64,000 nucleotides of DNA from Agaribacillus sp965228415 (GTDB lineage: Bacteria > Bacteroidota > Bacteroidia > Cytophagales > Cyclobacteriaceae): the NCBI GenBank assembly GCA_965228415.1, contig OZ245814.1, positions 7,874,001 through 7,938,000 on the forward strand. The letters are read 5' to 3'. The translations under genes were made by a program, and so were the position numbers. A model generated the notes under the pieces. That model did not search any database. It was not told the DNA's origin and was given only the letters and a program-made list of their open reading frames with translations. Below are positions 1 to 8,390 of this stretch, in pieces (the stretch's first letter is position 1; each line of letters starts with the position of its first letter).

Positions 1-2511
1 GCCCAGAACGAAGATAGTTATAGTAATGGCGACCAATTGGCTAGCGTAGCCGATGCAGATGGCGCGATAACGAGTGCAGTCATTGCCAGTGGCACACTAC
101 CAAGCTGGATGAGTCTGAATGCAACCACAGGCGAGATTACAGTGAATGATGCAACCCAGGTAGCTGACGGCACCTACTCAGTAGATATCACCACTACCGA
201 TGCAGATGGTGGTACTACCACTCAAACAGTGAGCATTGTGATAGACCCTGATACGGAAGCAGTTTACACAGTGAATGCCGCTCAGAATGAAGATAGTTAT
301 AGTAATGGTGATCAACTGGCCAGTGTAGCTGATGCAGATGGCGCAATAACCAGTGCTGTGATAGCCTCAGGGTCTTTGCCCTCATGGATGAGTTTGAATG
401 CTACAACCGGCGAGATTACAGTCAATGATGCAACACAAGTAGCTGATGGCACCTATGCAGTAGATATCACCACCACCGATGCGGATGGCGGTGTTACCAC
501 GCAAACGGTGAGCATTGTAATAGATCCGGACACGGAGGCGGTTTACACAGTAAATGCGGCTCAGAATGAAGATAGTTATAGTAATGGTGATCAGTTGGCC
601 AGTGTAGCTGATGCAGATGGTGCGATCACTAGTGCAGTAATAGCCTCAGGGTCTTTGCCCTCATGGATGAGTTTGAATGCTACAACCGGCGAGATTACAG
701 TCAATGATGCAACACAAGTAGCTGATGGCACCTATGCAGTAGATATCACCACCACCGATGCGGATGGCGGTGTTACCACGCAAACGGTGAGCATTGTAAT
801 AGATCCGGACACGGAGGCGGTTTACACAGTAAATGCGGCTCAGAACGAAGATAGTTATAGTAATGGTGATCAGTTGGCCAGTGTAGCTGATGCAGATGGC
901 GCAATAACCAGTGCTGTGATAGCCTCAGGTTCCTTGCCAGGCTGGATGAGTTTGAATGCGACCACAGGAGAGATTACGGTAAATGATGCAACACAAGTAG
1001 CTGATGGCACCTATGCAGTAGATATCACCACCACCGATGCGGATGGCGGTGTTACCACGCAAACGGTGAGCATTGTAATAGATCCGGACACGGAGGCAGT
1101 TTACACGGCGAATGCTGCCCAGAACGAAGATAGTTATAGTAATGGTGATCAGTTGGCCAGTGTAGCTGATGCAGATGGCGCAATAATAAGCGCAGTAATA
1201 GCCTCAGGGTCTTTGCCCTCATGGATGAGCCTGAATGCCACAACCGGCGAGATTACAGTCAATGATGCAACACAAGTAGCTGATGGCACCTACTCAGTAG
1301 ATATTACCACCACCGATGCAGATGGCGGTGTTACTACCCAGACGGTGAGCATTGTGATCGATCCAGATACAGAAGCGATTTACACAGTGAATGCCGCTCA
1401 GAACGAAGATAGTTACAGTAATGGTGATCAGCTGGCCAGTGTAGCTGATGCAGATGGCGCAATAACCAGTGCTGTGATAGCCTCAGGTTCCTTGCCAGGC
1501 TGGATGAGTTTGAATGCCACCAATGGCGAGATTACAGTCAATGATGCGACACAAGTGGCCGATGGAACTTACACAGCAAACATTACCACGACTGACGCAG
1601 ATGGTGGTACGACAACTCAGACAGTTAGCATTGTAATCAACGCAGATACAGAGGCAGTTTACACAGTAAATGCCGCTCAGAATGAAGATAGTTACAGTAA
1701 TGGTGATCAGCTGGCCAGTGTAGCCGATGCAGATGGCGCAATAACGAATGCTGTGATAGCTTCAGGTTCCTTACCAAGTTGGATGAGCCTGAATGCTACA
1801 ACCGGAGAGATCACAGTCAATGATGCGACACAAGTGGCCGATGGAACTTACACAGTAGACATTACCACGACTGACGCAGATGGCGGTACGACAACTCAGA
1901 CGGTTAGCATTGTAATCAACGCAGATACAGAGGCGGTTTACACAGTGAATGCCCCTCAGAATGAAGATAGTTATAGTGACGGTGACCAACTCGCCAGCGT
2001 AGCCGATGCCGACGGTGCAATAACCGGTGCGGTAATTGCAAGTGGCACACTTCCCGGCTGGATGAGCCTTGATGCTACCACTGGCGAGATAACGGTAAAT
2101 GACGCTACCCAGGTAGCCAATGGTACCTACACCGTAGATATTACTACTACTGATGCAGATGGCGGCACTACCACCCAAACAGTGAGCATTGTAATTAACG
2201 CAGATACAGAGGCGGTTTACACGGTGAATGCGGCCCAGAATGAAGATAGTTATAGCAATGGCGATCAACTGGCTAGTGTAGCTGATGCTGACGGTGCAAT
2301 AACAAGCGCAGTCATTGCCGGAGGCACACTGCCAGCATGGATGAGTTTGAATGCTACTACCGGAGAGATTACTGTGAATGATGCTACCCAGGTAGCTAAC
2401 GGTACTTATACCGTAGATATTACAACAACCGACACAGCTGGCGGCACCACGACGCAGGCAGTAAGTATTGTGATTAATGAAGATGTTGAGGCTGCCCACG
2501 TAATTCCACCA
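1..2511 (+). repeat. Nine tandem 279-bp coding repeats
   Basis: Units begin at 1, 280, 559, 838, 1117, 1396, 1675, 1954 and 2233, each starting at GCN-CAG-AAY-GAA-GAT. Spacing is exactly 279 bp, so the frame is kept. Bases 361-558 and 640-837 look identical by eye, while the first thirds of those two units differ and the first third of unit 2 matches unit 4. This mosaic pattern suggests recombination between copies. Unit 10 (from 2512) is diverged. The array continues beyond the left edge. Confidence 0.95.
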
Positions 2512-3879
2512 GCCGATAATGTTAACAATTATAATAATGGGGATGTATTGGCCAGTATTAGCGACAGTGACGGACCGTTGGTCAGCGCCACTATAGTGCA
2601 AGGTAGCCTGCCGCCGGGTGCTACTATTGACCCCGTCACCGGGGAGATCACGGTTTCAGATATGTTAACACTGGGTGAAGGTACTTTTTCTGTGGAAGTA
2701 GAAACGGTCGACGATGAAGGTGGCACAACGGTGCAAATGATCACTTTTACGATTTTACCATTTGATACTGATGGCGATGGCATCCCCGATACGGTGGAGC
2801 AAGGACCAGACCCCGGCAACCCTGTGGATTCGGATATGGATGGCATTCCGGATTTTGAAGATCCCGACTCAGACAATGATGGCATTTCGGATGATCAGGA
2901 GTCAGGACCGGATGACTTTAATCCCATAGATACCGACGGCGATAATATTCCCGATTATCTGGATACTGATGCTGACAATGACGGTGTCCCGGATTGGGAT
3001 GAAAGCGGCACCGGAATACCTCCCTCAGGCAACGACACGGATAACGACGGGATTGACGATAGCTTTGATCCCGATAACGGAGGCCCGGGTCTGAACGACA
3101 CGCCAATGGATACGGATAATGATGGCGCTCCGGATTATCAGGATGTGGACGACGATGGTGATGGCATTCCAACCCCGGAGGAAGATATCGATGGCAATGA
3201 GCAGGTGAGCGATGACGACTCGGATGGTGATGGTACACCCAATTACCTGGACAATGATGATGATGGTGACACTGTCCCGACTGCCGACGAGGATGTGAAC
3301 GAAAACGGAGACAATACGGATGATGATACCGACGGAGATGGCATACCGGACTATTTGGACAATGATGACGACGATGATGGTATTCCAACCGTCGATGAAG
3401 ATGTCAATCAAAACGGTGATCCTACAGATGATGACACCGACAACGATGGCATACCGAATTACCTGGATGCGGACGATGACGGAGATGGTCTGGATACCAG
3501 AGATGAAGATTTTGATCAGGATAATAACCTGGCCAATGATGATTGCGACCGGGATGGTATAGAAGATTACCTGGATCCGGATGGATGTGGTTTGGAATTT
3601 TCAAAGGGATTTTCTCCTGATAACGATGGTAATAATGACCATTGGAATCTTACCGGAATACAAAATTTCCCCGATAATGAAGTCAAAATATTCAATAGGT
3701 GGGGTAATGAGGTCTATACGATCAAAGGGTACAACAATGAAGAAAAAGCCTGGAGAGGACAGTCGAATGGAAAATATATAGTCGGCAGAAAAATGGTTCC
3801 GGACGGTACATATTTCTATATAATAGATTTGGGAGATGGTAGTAAACCCTTGAGTGGCTACGTGATAATTAAAAGATAA
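1..3879 (+). CDS. Giant T9SS-secreted repeat adhesin, 3' part (5' end outside window)
   Basis: The frame is open from base 1, so the gene begins upstream; 1292 residues are visible. Nine 93-residue repeats (1-2511) and one divergent copy (2512 to about 2760) carry the pattern SLPSWMSLNATTGEITV...DGTY.VDITTTDADG, which resembles the He_PIG/Ig-like fold. Next comes a very acidic tract (about 2764-3590) of thrombospondin type 3-like units such as DTDGDGIPD and DSDNDGISD, expected to bind calcium. The last ~95 residues (GFSPDNDGNNDHWN, VKIFNRWGNEVY, DGTYFYIIDLGDG) match the gliding-motility C-terminal (CHU_C) type B T9SS sorting domain. The product is therefore most likely a cell-surface or released adhesin. 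The next two genes encode proteins of the kind that handle such cargo. Family and export route are secure; the ligand is unknown. Confidence 0.93.
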   Translation, partial: AQNEDSYSNGDQLASVADADGAITSAVIASGTLPSWMSLNATTGEITVNDATQVADGTYSVDITTTDADGGTTTQTVSIVIDPDTEAVYTVNAAQNEDSYSNGDQLASVADADGAITSAVIASGSLPSWMSLNATTGEITVNDATQVADGTYAVDITTTDADGGVTTQTVSIVIDPDTEAVYTVNAAQNEDSYSNGDQLASVADADGAITSAVIASGSLPSWMSLNATTGEITVNDATQVADGTYAVDITTTDADGGVTTQTVSIVIDPDTEAVYTVNAAQNEDSYSNGDQLASVADADGAITSAVIASGSLPGWMSLNATTGEITVNDATQVADGTYAVDITTTDADGGVTTQTVSIVIDPDTEAVYTANAAQNEDSYSNGDQLASVADADGAIISAVIASGSLPSWMSLNATTGEITVNDATQVADGTYSVDITTTDADGGVTTQTVSIVIDPDTEAIYTVNAAQNEDSYSNGDQLASVADADGAITSAVIASGSLPGWMSLNATNGEITVNDATQVADGTYTANITTTDADGGTTTQTVSIVINADTEAVYTVNAAQNEDSYSNGDQLASVADADGAITNAVIASGSLPSWMSLNATTGEITVNDATQVADGTYTVDITTTDADGGTTTQTVSIVINADTEAVYTVNAPQNEDSYSDGDQLASVADADGAITGAVIASGTLPGWMSLDATTGEITVNDATQVANGTYTVDITTTDADGGTTTQTVSIVINADTEAVYTVNAAQNEDSYSNGDQLASVADADGAITSAVIAGGTLPAWMSLNATTGEITVNDATQVANGTYTVDITTTDTAGGTTTQAVSIVINEDVEAAHVIPPADNVNNYNNGDVLASISDSDGPLVSATIVQGSLPPGATIDPVTGEITVSDMLTLGEGTFSVEVETVDDEGGTTVQMITFTILPFDTDGDGIPDTVEQGPDPGNPVDSDMDGIPDFEDPDSDNDGISDDQESGPDDFNPIDTDGDNIPDYLDTDADNDGVPDWDESGTGIPPSGNDTDNDGIDDSFDPDNGGPGLNDTPMDTDNDGAPDYQDVDDDGDGIPTPEEDIDGNEQVSDDDSDGDGTPNYLDNDDDGDTVPTADEDVNENGDNTDDDTDGDGIPDYLDNDDDDDGIPTVDEDVNQNGDPTDDDTDNDGIPNYLDADDDGDGLDTRDEDFDQDNNLANDDCDRDGIEDYLDPDGCGLEFSKGFSPDNDGNNDHWNLTGIQNFPDNEVKIFNRWGNEVYTIKGYNNEEKAWRGQSNGKYIVGRKMVPDGTYFYIIDLGDGSKPLSGYVIIKR

Positions 3880-3913
3880 ATTGCTGATTTTTAGAGTGTT
3901 AATGAAAAGTGAA

Positions 3914-4831
3914 ATGAAGAAAATGACGAAGTTGTTATTGGGTCTGGTCCTCTTAATGAGCGTTGGTCCCTGTTATGCACAACAGCAGGTAATGTTTACG
4001 CAGTATATGTTCAATGGCATGGCGATCAACCCCGGCTATGCCGGATCACACGAAACGATGAGCATTACTGCTTTGCTAAGGGAGCAATGGAGTGGATTGG
4101 ACGGGGCGCCAAGTACGCAAACGCTGTCGGCCCATGCGCCGATCAAAGATCAAAAATTTGGGTTAGGCGTTTTGTTTATGCATGATAAAATTGGGGTAAC
4201 TGATCAGAATGGCGCTTATGGGGCTTATGCCTACAAAATCCCATTCAGCAATGAAAGTAAACTATCGCTGGGGTTGCAGGCAGGGTTTACACATTACAAT
4301 GCGCGTTATAGTCAGATTTCAGATACCGATCCGAAATTTGCGCGCGGAGATATAAGAGAAACCCACTTCAATTTCGGATTTGGAGCCTACTATTATTCAG
4401 ACCGGTTTTACCTTGGGTTTTCAATTCCCCAAATGATTAACCGACGGTTTGACCGGAATGCGGCTGATTCGGACTCCAAATTGGTCAGGCATTATTTCCT
4501 GACATATGGATATGTGCTGGATCTGAATAGTTCTTTAAAATTTAAGCCGAATATGTTGGTAAAAATGGTGGAAGGAGCGCCTGTAGAAGTGGATTTAAAT
4601 GCAAATCTGCTGATCAATGAGGTTTTGTGGGTAGGCTTGTCATGGCGTTCTTTTGATTCATTTGACGGCTTGGTACAACTTCAGCTCACGGATCAGCTTC
4701 AGCTGGGATATGCCTATGATTTTGCCACTACATCTGAGTTGAGAAGGGTCAATTCAGGCTCTCATGAAGTCATGTTGAATTACCGGTTTACATTCACCAG
4801 GTCCAGGGTGGTTACCCCGAGGTATTTTTAA
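3914..4831 (+). CDS. PorP/SprF-family T9SS outer-membrane protein
   Basis: The protein starts with a lysine-rich n-region and signal peptide (MKKMTKLLLGLVLLMSVG, cleavage near CYA-QQ). It then shows the hallmarks of PorP/SprF: QQVMFTQYMFNGMAINPGYA near the mature N-terminus, followed by alternating beta strands to the end, as in a 14-strand barrel. In Flavobacterium, SprF-type proteins are needed to secrete or anchor cargo with type B sorting domains, and the gene directly upstream encodes such a cargo, so the two probably work as a pair. The frame is open from a TTG at 3881. ATGs at 3902, 3914 and 3923 are more plausible; I chose 3914 because it gives the cleanest signal peptide. Length, about 305 aa, is normal. 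Confidence 0.9.
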   Translation: MKKMTKLLLGLVLLMSVGPCYAQQQVMFTQYMFNGMAINPGYAGSHETMSITALLREQWSGLDGAPSTQTLSAHAPIKDQKFGLGVLFMHDKIGVTDQNGAYGAYAYKIPFSNESKLSLGLQAGFTHYNARYSQISDTDPKFARGDIRETHFNFGFGAYYYSDRFYLGFSIPQMINRRFDRNAADSDSKLVRHYFLTYGYVLDLNSSLKFKPNMLVKMVEGAPVEVDLNANLLINEVLWVGLSWRSFDSFDGLVQLQLTDQLQLGYAYDFATTSELRRVNSGSHEVMLNYRFTFTRSRVVTPRYF

Positions 4832-4857
4832 AAATAACACTGCTAACAACTAATATT

Positions 4858-7218
4858 ATGATAAGAGTTATGGGTTTGTTCCTGATTTTGTTAATGGTAA
4901 CAGGTCAGGTTTTGGCACAAAACATTACCACACATTTGTCAAATCACGAGAAGAGAGGCGATAAATTATTTTATCACTTTTCTTACCTTCAGGCGATGGA
5001 AGCCTACAAAAATGTGCCGGAAAACAAAAGTAGTGATGCTATTAAGCTCAAAATAGCAGAGTGTTACCGTTTGTTAAATGACACAAAAAATACTGCAGAG
5101 TGGTATGCCAAGGTAATTAAAAATGACGAGGTGGTTTCCTCTATTCATAAACTCTATTACGCCGAAGCACTGGCCAGTAACGGAGACTACGATAATGCCA
5201 AGGTTTGGTATCAGGAATTTCGGGATGAGGTCAAGGAAGACCGGAGAGGATTAAACAAGTTTGAAGGTCTTGGCAACATTGATAAATTTTATGTTGACTC
5301 TGCAGCCTATAAGATCGAAAATACGGCTATTAATACTCCTTTGGCAGATTTTGCGCCCATGTATCACGACAACGGGTTGGTTTTTGTATCTGAAAGAGCC
5401 TCAAAGGGTTTAATCAAAAGTGTCTATAACCGCCGGGAGCAGTCGTTCCTGGATCTTTTTTATAGCAAATTTGATGAAGGCGGTCAAACCACAAAACCCA
5501 GGATATTCCACAAAAAGGTTAACACCAAATTTCACGAAGGACCTGTAACGTTTTACAATGATGATCAGAACATTATTTTTACACGAAACAATTATTACGA
5601 GGGAAAGGAAAGAAAAAGTGAAGACGGGATTAATAAGCTGAAATTATTCAGCGCTGAAAAATCTTCCGGAGGTGGATGGACCAATATCCAGTCACTGCCA
5701 TTCAATAATGATGAGTATTCTGTAGGACATCCTGCCGTTAGCCCTGATGGTAAAACACTGTACTTTGCATCAGATATGCCCGGTGGAATAGGTAAGACGG
5801 ATTTGTATGTTGCTTATTTTGAAGATGACACCTGGACTACCCCCCAAAACCTGGGACCTGAGATTAACACGGAAGGGGACGAAATGTTTCCATTCCTAAG
5901 TGATGAAGGCACGTTGTATTATGCCTCGAACGGATGGCCGGGCTTAGGTGGGTTGGATATCTTCAAATCGGAAGTTGTAGAGGAAGGTTACACCCCCCCT
6001 TACAACCTGGGCTTTCCCATTAACTCCAGCCAGGACGACTTTGCCCTTGTGATCAGCCCCGAGGGAGATATGGGCCATTTTTCTTCAAGAAGACTTGGAG
6101 GAGCGGGAGATGATGATATATATAAAGTCTTTATTAACCGCGCCAATGTAGAGGTTGAACCTGGCGTAGATCTGGAGAAAATAGCTTATGAGGTAATGGT
6201 CGTCGATGAACAAACCGGCCAGGAGCTCTTCACACAAAGGAAAAACGGGAAGCTGGTGTTTAAAGGTATTCCAGGTCGTACATACAACCTTGTGGCTATT
6301 ATCAATAACAGCAGTATTTCCAGGGAAAATATTCCGATTGAGGCTGATCTAAAACCACCTGGTATGAAACGTGTCAAGCTCCCGGCCAAGTTCTGGGATG
6401 AAAAAGGTAAGATAATTTCAGAGGAGCCTGATTATCAGGTTTACGCTGTGAAAGACGCAGAAAAGTCAGCTCCTCAGGAAAACTTGAATGCTTTGAAACA
6501 GGAGGATTTACGGTTGATAGAAGTTGATTCCGGTAAAGAGATACCATTTGAACTTGGCGATCAGTTAATTTCCTTTGAAGCCAAACCGGAAAGCAGGTAT
6601 ATGCTCAGAAAGCTTAAAGGTGATAACACCACAGATTTAATGTTAATACAGACCAAAGACGAGCCGTTAAAAATGTCCCTGATAGCAGTCCCGCTGGTAG
6701 ACGAAAACCAAGAGTCCACACAGGATAAAATGGTAGTTATGATCAATAACAGTGATAAGGTCCAATATTTTTTGGCTGATAGTCAGGGTAACCTGGAAGC
6801 AATTCCATCTTTAAAAAATTTACCTGCGGAAACTTCATCCGGTAATAAAAAACAAAACGGATTATTTGTTATCAACAATATCTATTACGATTTGGACAAA
6901 TATAGCATCAGAGAGGAGGCGCGGGCAGAACTGGATAAAATCGTTGGTTTGATGAATAAATACCTGAATATACATCTTGTGCTGACATCACATACCGATA
7001 GCAGAGCCAACGATAGCTACAATGCAAGGTTATCCGAAAAGAGGTCTCGTGCAGTAACACAATATCTGGCCAAACATCAGGTCGTTGCAGCCAGGATAAC
7101 GGCCAACCATAAAGGAGAGAAACAATTAGTCAATGATTGTTTGGATGGAAAACCTTGCCCTGAGGACAAACATCAATTAAATAGAAGAACTGAATTCAAA
7201 TTGATCATAAACCAATAA
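4858..7218 (+). CDS. PorE-like TPR / beta-propeller / OmpA peptidoglycan-binding protein
   Basis: A signal peptide (MIRVMGLFLILLMVTGQVLAQ) is followed by TPR-like helices (about 25-130), WD40-like PD40 blades (about 150-420, e.g. HPAVSPDGKTLYFASD), a carboxypeptidase-regulatory-like segment (about 440-490) and a C-terminal OmpA domain (about 670-786) with TSHTDSRANDSYNARLSEKR, the peptidoglycan-binding core. This order matches PorE of Porphyromonas, which anchors T9SS components to peptidoglycan. Unlike PorE there is no lipobox cysteine, so this looks like a soluble periplasmic protein. It lies 26 bp after the PorP/SprF gene and presumably tethers that protein or its cargo. Such propeller-OmpA proteins are multicopy in Bacteroidota, so 'PorE-like' describes architecture, not proven orthology. 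Confidence 0.87.
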   Translation: MIRVMGLFLILLMVTGQVLAQNITTHLSNHEKRGDKLFYHFSYLQAMEAYKNVPENKSSDAIKLKIAECYRLLNDTKNTAEWYAKVIKNDEVVSSIHKLYYAEALASNGDYDNAKVWYQEFRDEVKEDRRGLNKFEGLGNIDKFYVDSAAYKIENTAINTPLADFAPMYHDNGLVFVSERASKGLIKSVYNRREQSFLDLFYSKFDEGGQTTKPRIFHKKVNTKFHEGPVTFYNDDQNIIFTRNNYYEGKERKSEDGINKLKLFSAEKSSGGGWTNIQSLPFNNDEYSVGHPAVSPDGKTLYFASDMPGGIGKTDLYVAYFEDDTWTTPQNLGPEINTEGDEMFPFLSDEGTLYYASNGWPGLGGLDIFKSEVVEEGYTPPYNLGFPINSSQDDFALVISPEGDMGHFSSRRLGGAGDDDIYKVFINRANVEVEPGVDLEKIAYEVMVVDEQTGQELFTQRKNGKLVFKGIPGRTYNLVAIINNSSISRENIPIEADLKPPGMKRVKLPAKFWDEKGKIISEEPDYQVYAVKDAEKSAPQENLNALKQEDLRLIEVDSGKEIPFELGDQLISFEAKPESRYMLRKLKGDNTTDLMLIQTKDEPLKMSLIAVPLVDENQESTQDKMVVMINNSDKVQYFLADSQGNLEAIPSLKNLPAETSSGNKKQNGLFVINNIYYDLDKYSIREEARAELDKIVGLMNKYLNIHLVLTSHTDSRANDSYNARLSEKRSRAVTQYLAKHQVVAARITANHKGEKQLVNDCLDGKPCPEDKHQLNRRTEFKLIINQ

Positions 7219-7224
7219 GTCCGG

Positions 7225-7617
7225 ATGTCACAGATGCCTGGTACCAAAATACTTGTTGCTGACGATACAGTCACCATGAGAATAATAGTATCTCAACTAT
7301 TGAAAGGTTGGAATTATGACCATACGATAGTGGCTGACGGGTTGGAGGCACTAAAAAAGATAAATACCGAAAGATTTGATTTGATCCTGATGGATTTGGA
7401 TATGCCGGTGATGGATGGTATTACCGCGACCAAAAAGATAAGAAATCACACCGATGAAAATACTAGAAACATACCTATTATCGCCATATCTTTTTCCATA
7501 ACCCGAGAAAACAAGGCAGAATTGCGAGCCATGGGTATGAATGACTGTTTGCCCAAGCCCATCAATCCGGCTATACTTAAAACCAAAATAGAACATTATT
7601 TGGAAAAGATCAGATAA
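7225..7617 (+). CDS. Single-domain response regulator (CheY-like receiver)
   Basis: 130 aa consisting only of a receiver domain. The acidic pair is Asp13-Asp14, the phospho-acceptor is Asp57 (LILMDLDMPVMDG), and the conserved Lys lies in CLPKPINP near the C-terminus. No output domain is present, so it must act by protein contact or as a phosphorelay intermediate. The ATG is 6 bp after the stop of the OmpA-like gene, so it is probably co-transcribed with the secretion genes. Its phospho-site region closely resembles the receiver of the hybrid kinase encoded convergently (LILMDLQMPVMDG), which makes that kinase a plausible partner; this is inference. ATG 7234 is an alternative start. Confidence 0.88.
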   Translation: MSQMPGTKILVADDTVTMRIIVSQLLKGWNYDHTIVADGLEALKKINTERFDLILMDLDMPVMDGITATKKIRNHTDENTRNIPIIAISFSITRENKAELRAMGMNDCLPKPINPAILKTKIEHYLEKIR

Positions 7618-7624
7618 TGCGCAG

Positions 7625-8332
7625 TCAGAGGGTCTTAATCCGGGTCAGCACTTCCTTTTTAAATGAGCGGCTTATCGGTATCAATTGATTATTGATTTTT
7701 AGCATGGAGGCATCCAGGCTATCAATTTTGTCTATTCTTACAATAAATGACCGGTGAACCTGCATGAAGTCTATTTGAGGCAATTTTTCCTTAACCTCTC
7801 TCAGGTTATCATAAACAACGTGGATCCCGTCACTGGTGATGAATTTTATATAATCCCCATATCCCTGTACATAATGAACTGACTCGAGATCAATTTTTAC
7901 AAGTTTGCCATTTTCTTTTAAAAATACATGACGGTTTATAGCCGCTTTGAAGGATTGGTTTTTGTTAATGTTGGCTTTGGTGCGTGAAACCGCCTTCAGA
8001 AACCTGGAGTAGCTATCGATAGGTTTGAGAAGGTAATCTGTAACGTTGAACTCAAAAGCATCCAGCGCATATTGGTCCTGATTGCTAATCAGTATTATTT
8101 GAGGGGGATTATCCAATGTTTTCAGGAGTTCCAGACCTGTCATTTCAGGCATTTCTATGTCCAGAAACATTAAGTCTATTTGAATGGAGGCCAGAAAGCC
8201 TGCCGCGTCGATGGCATTGGAAAAAATACCCTCAATTTTTAGAAAATCTGTTTTTTCGATAAATCCCTTAATGATTGCCTGAAATACCAGGTCGTCATCG
8301 ACTATTATGCAACTAATTTTATCTTCGCTCAT
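7625..8332 (-). CDS. LytTR-family response regulator
   Basis: 235 aa. Receiver domain 1-125: acidic residues 12-14, phospho-acceptor Asp58 (LMFLDIEMPEMTG) and Lys in YLLKPI. It is followed by a LytTR DNA-binding domain (about 135-235) with the typical ending VHRSFIVRIDKID...IPISRSFKKEVL. LytTR regulators bind direct repeats through beta strands and are usually driven by a membrane or hybrid kinase. The gene lies 58 bp downstream of the hybrid histidine kinase on the same strand, so the two probably form one operon. It converges on the single-domain receiver with only 7 bp between stops. Confidence 0.92.
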   Translation of the reverse strand: MSEDKISCIIVDDDLVFQAIIKGFIEKTDFLKIEGIFSNAIDAAGFLASIQIDLMFLDIEMPEMTGLELLKTLDNPPQIILISNQDQYALDAFEFNVTDYLLKPIDSYSRFLKAVSRTKANINKNQSFKAAINRHVFLKENGKLVKIDLESVHYVQGYGDYIKFITSDGIHVVYDNLREVKEKLPQIDFMQVHRSFIVRIDKIDSLDASMLKINNQLIPISRSFKKEVLTRIKTL

Positions 8333-8390
8333 TTCCTTAGCCAGTTTTTGAAAAAGTAATAAAACCCGGTGGCATATTGGCCGTTAATCG

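Noticed and set aside
1771..2601. 276-codon open frame on the minus strand
   Set aside because: It lies fully inside the repeat array of the adhesin and mirrors its periodicity; it has no start context or family features.
2918..3411. His/Arg-rich and Ile/Val-rich open frames opposite the acidic repeat tract
   Set aside because: They are the complement of GAT/GAC-rich calcium-binding repeats; low-complexity shadows.
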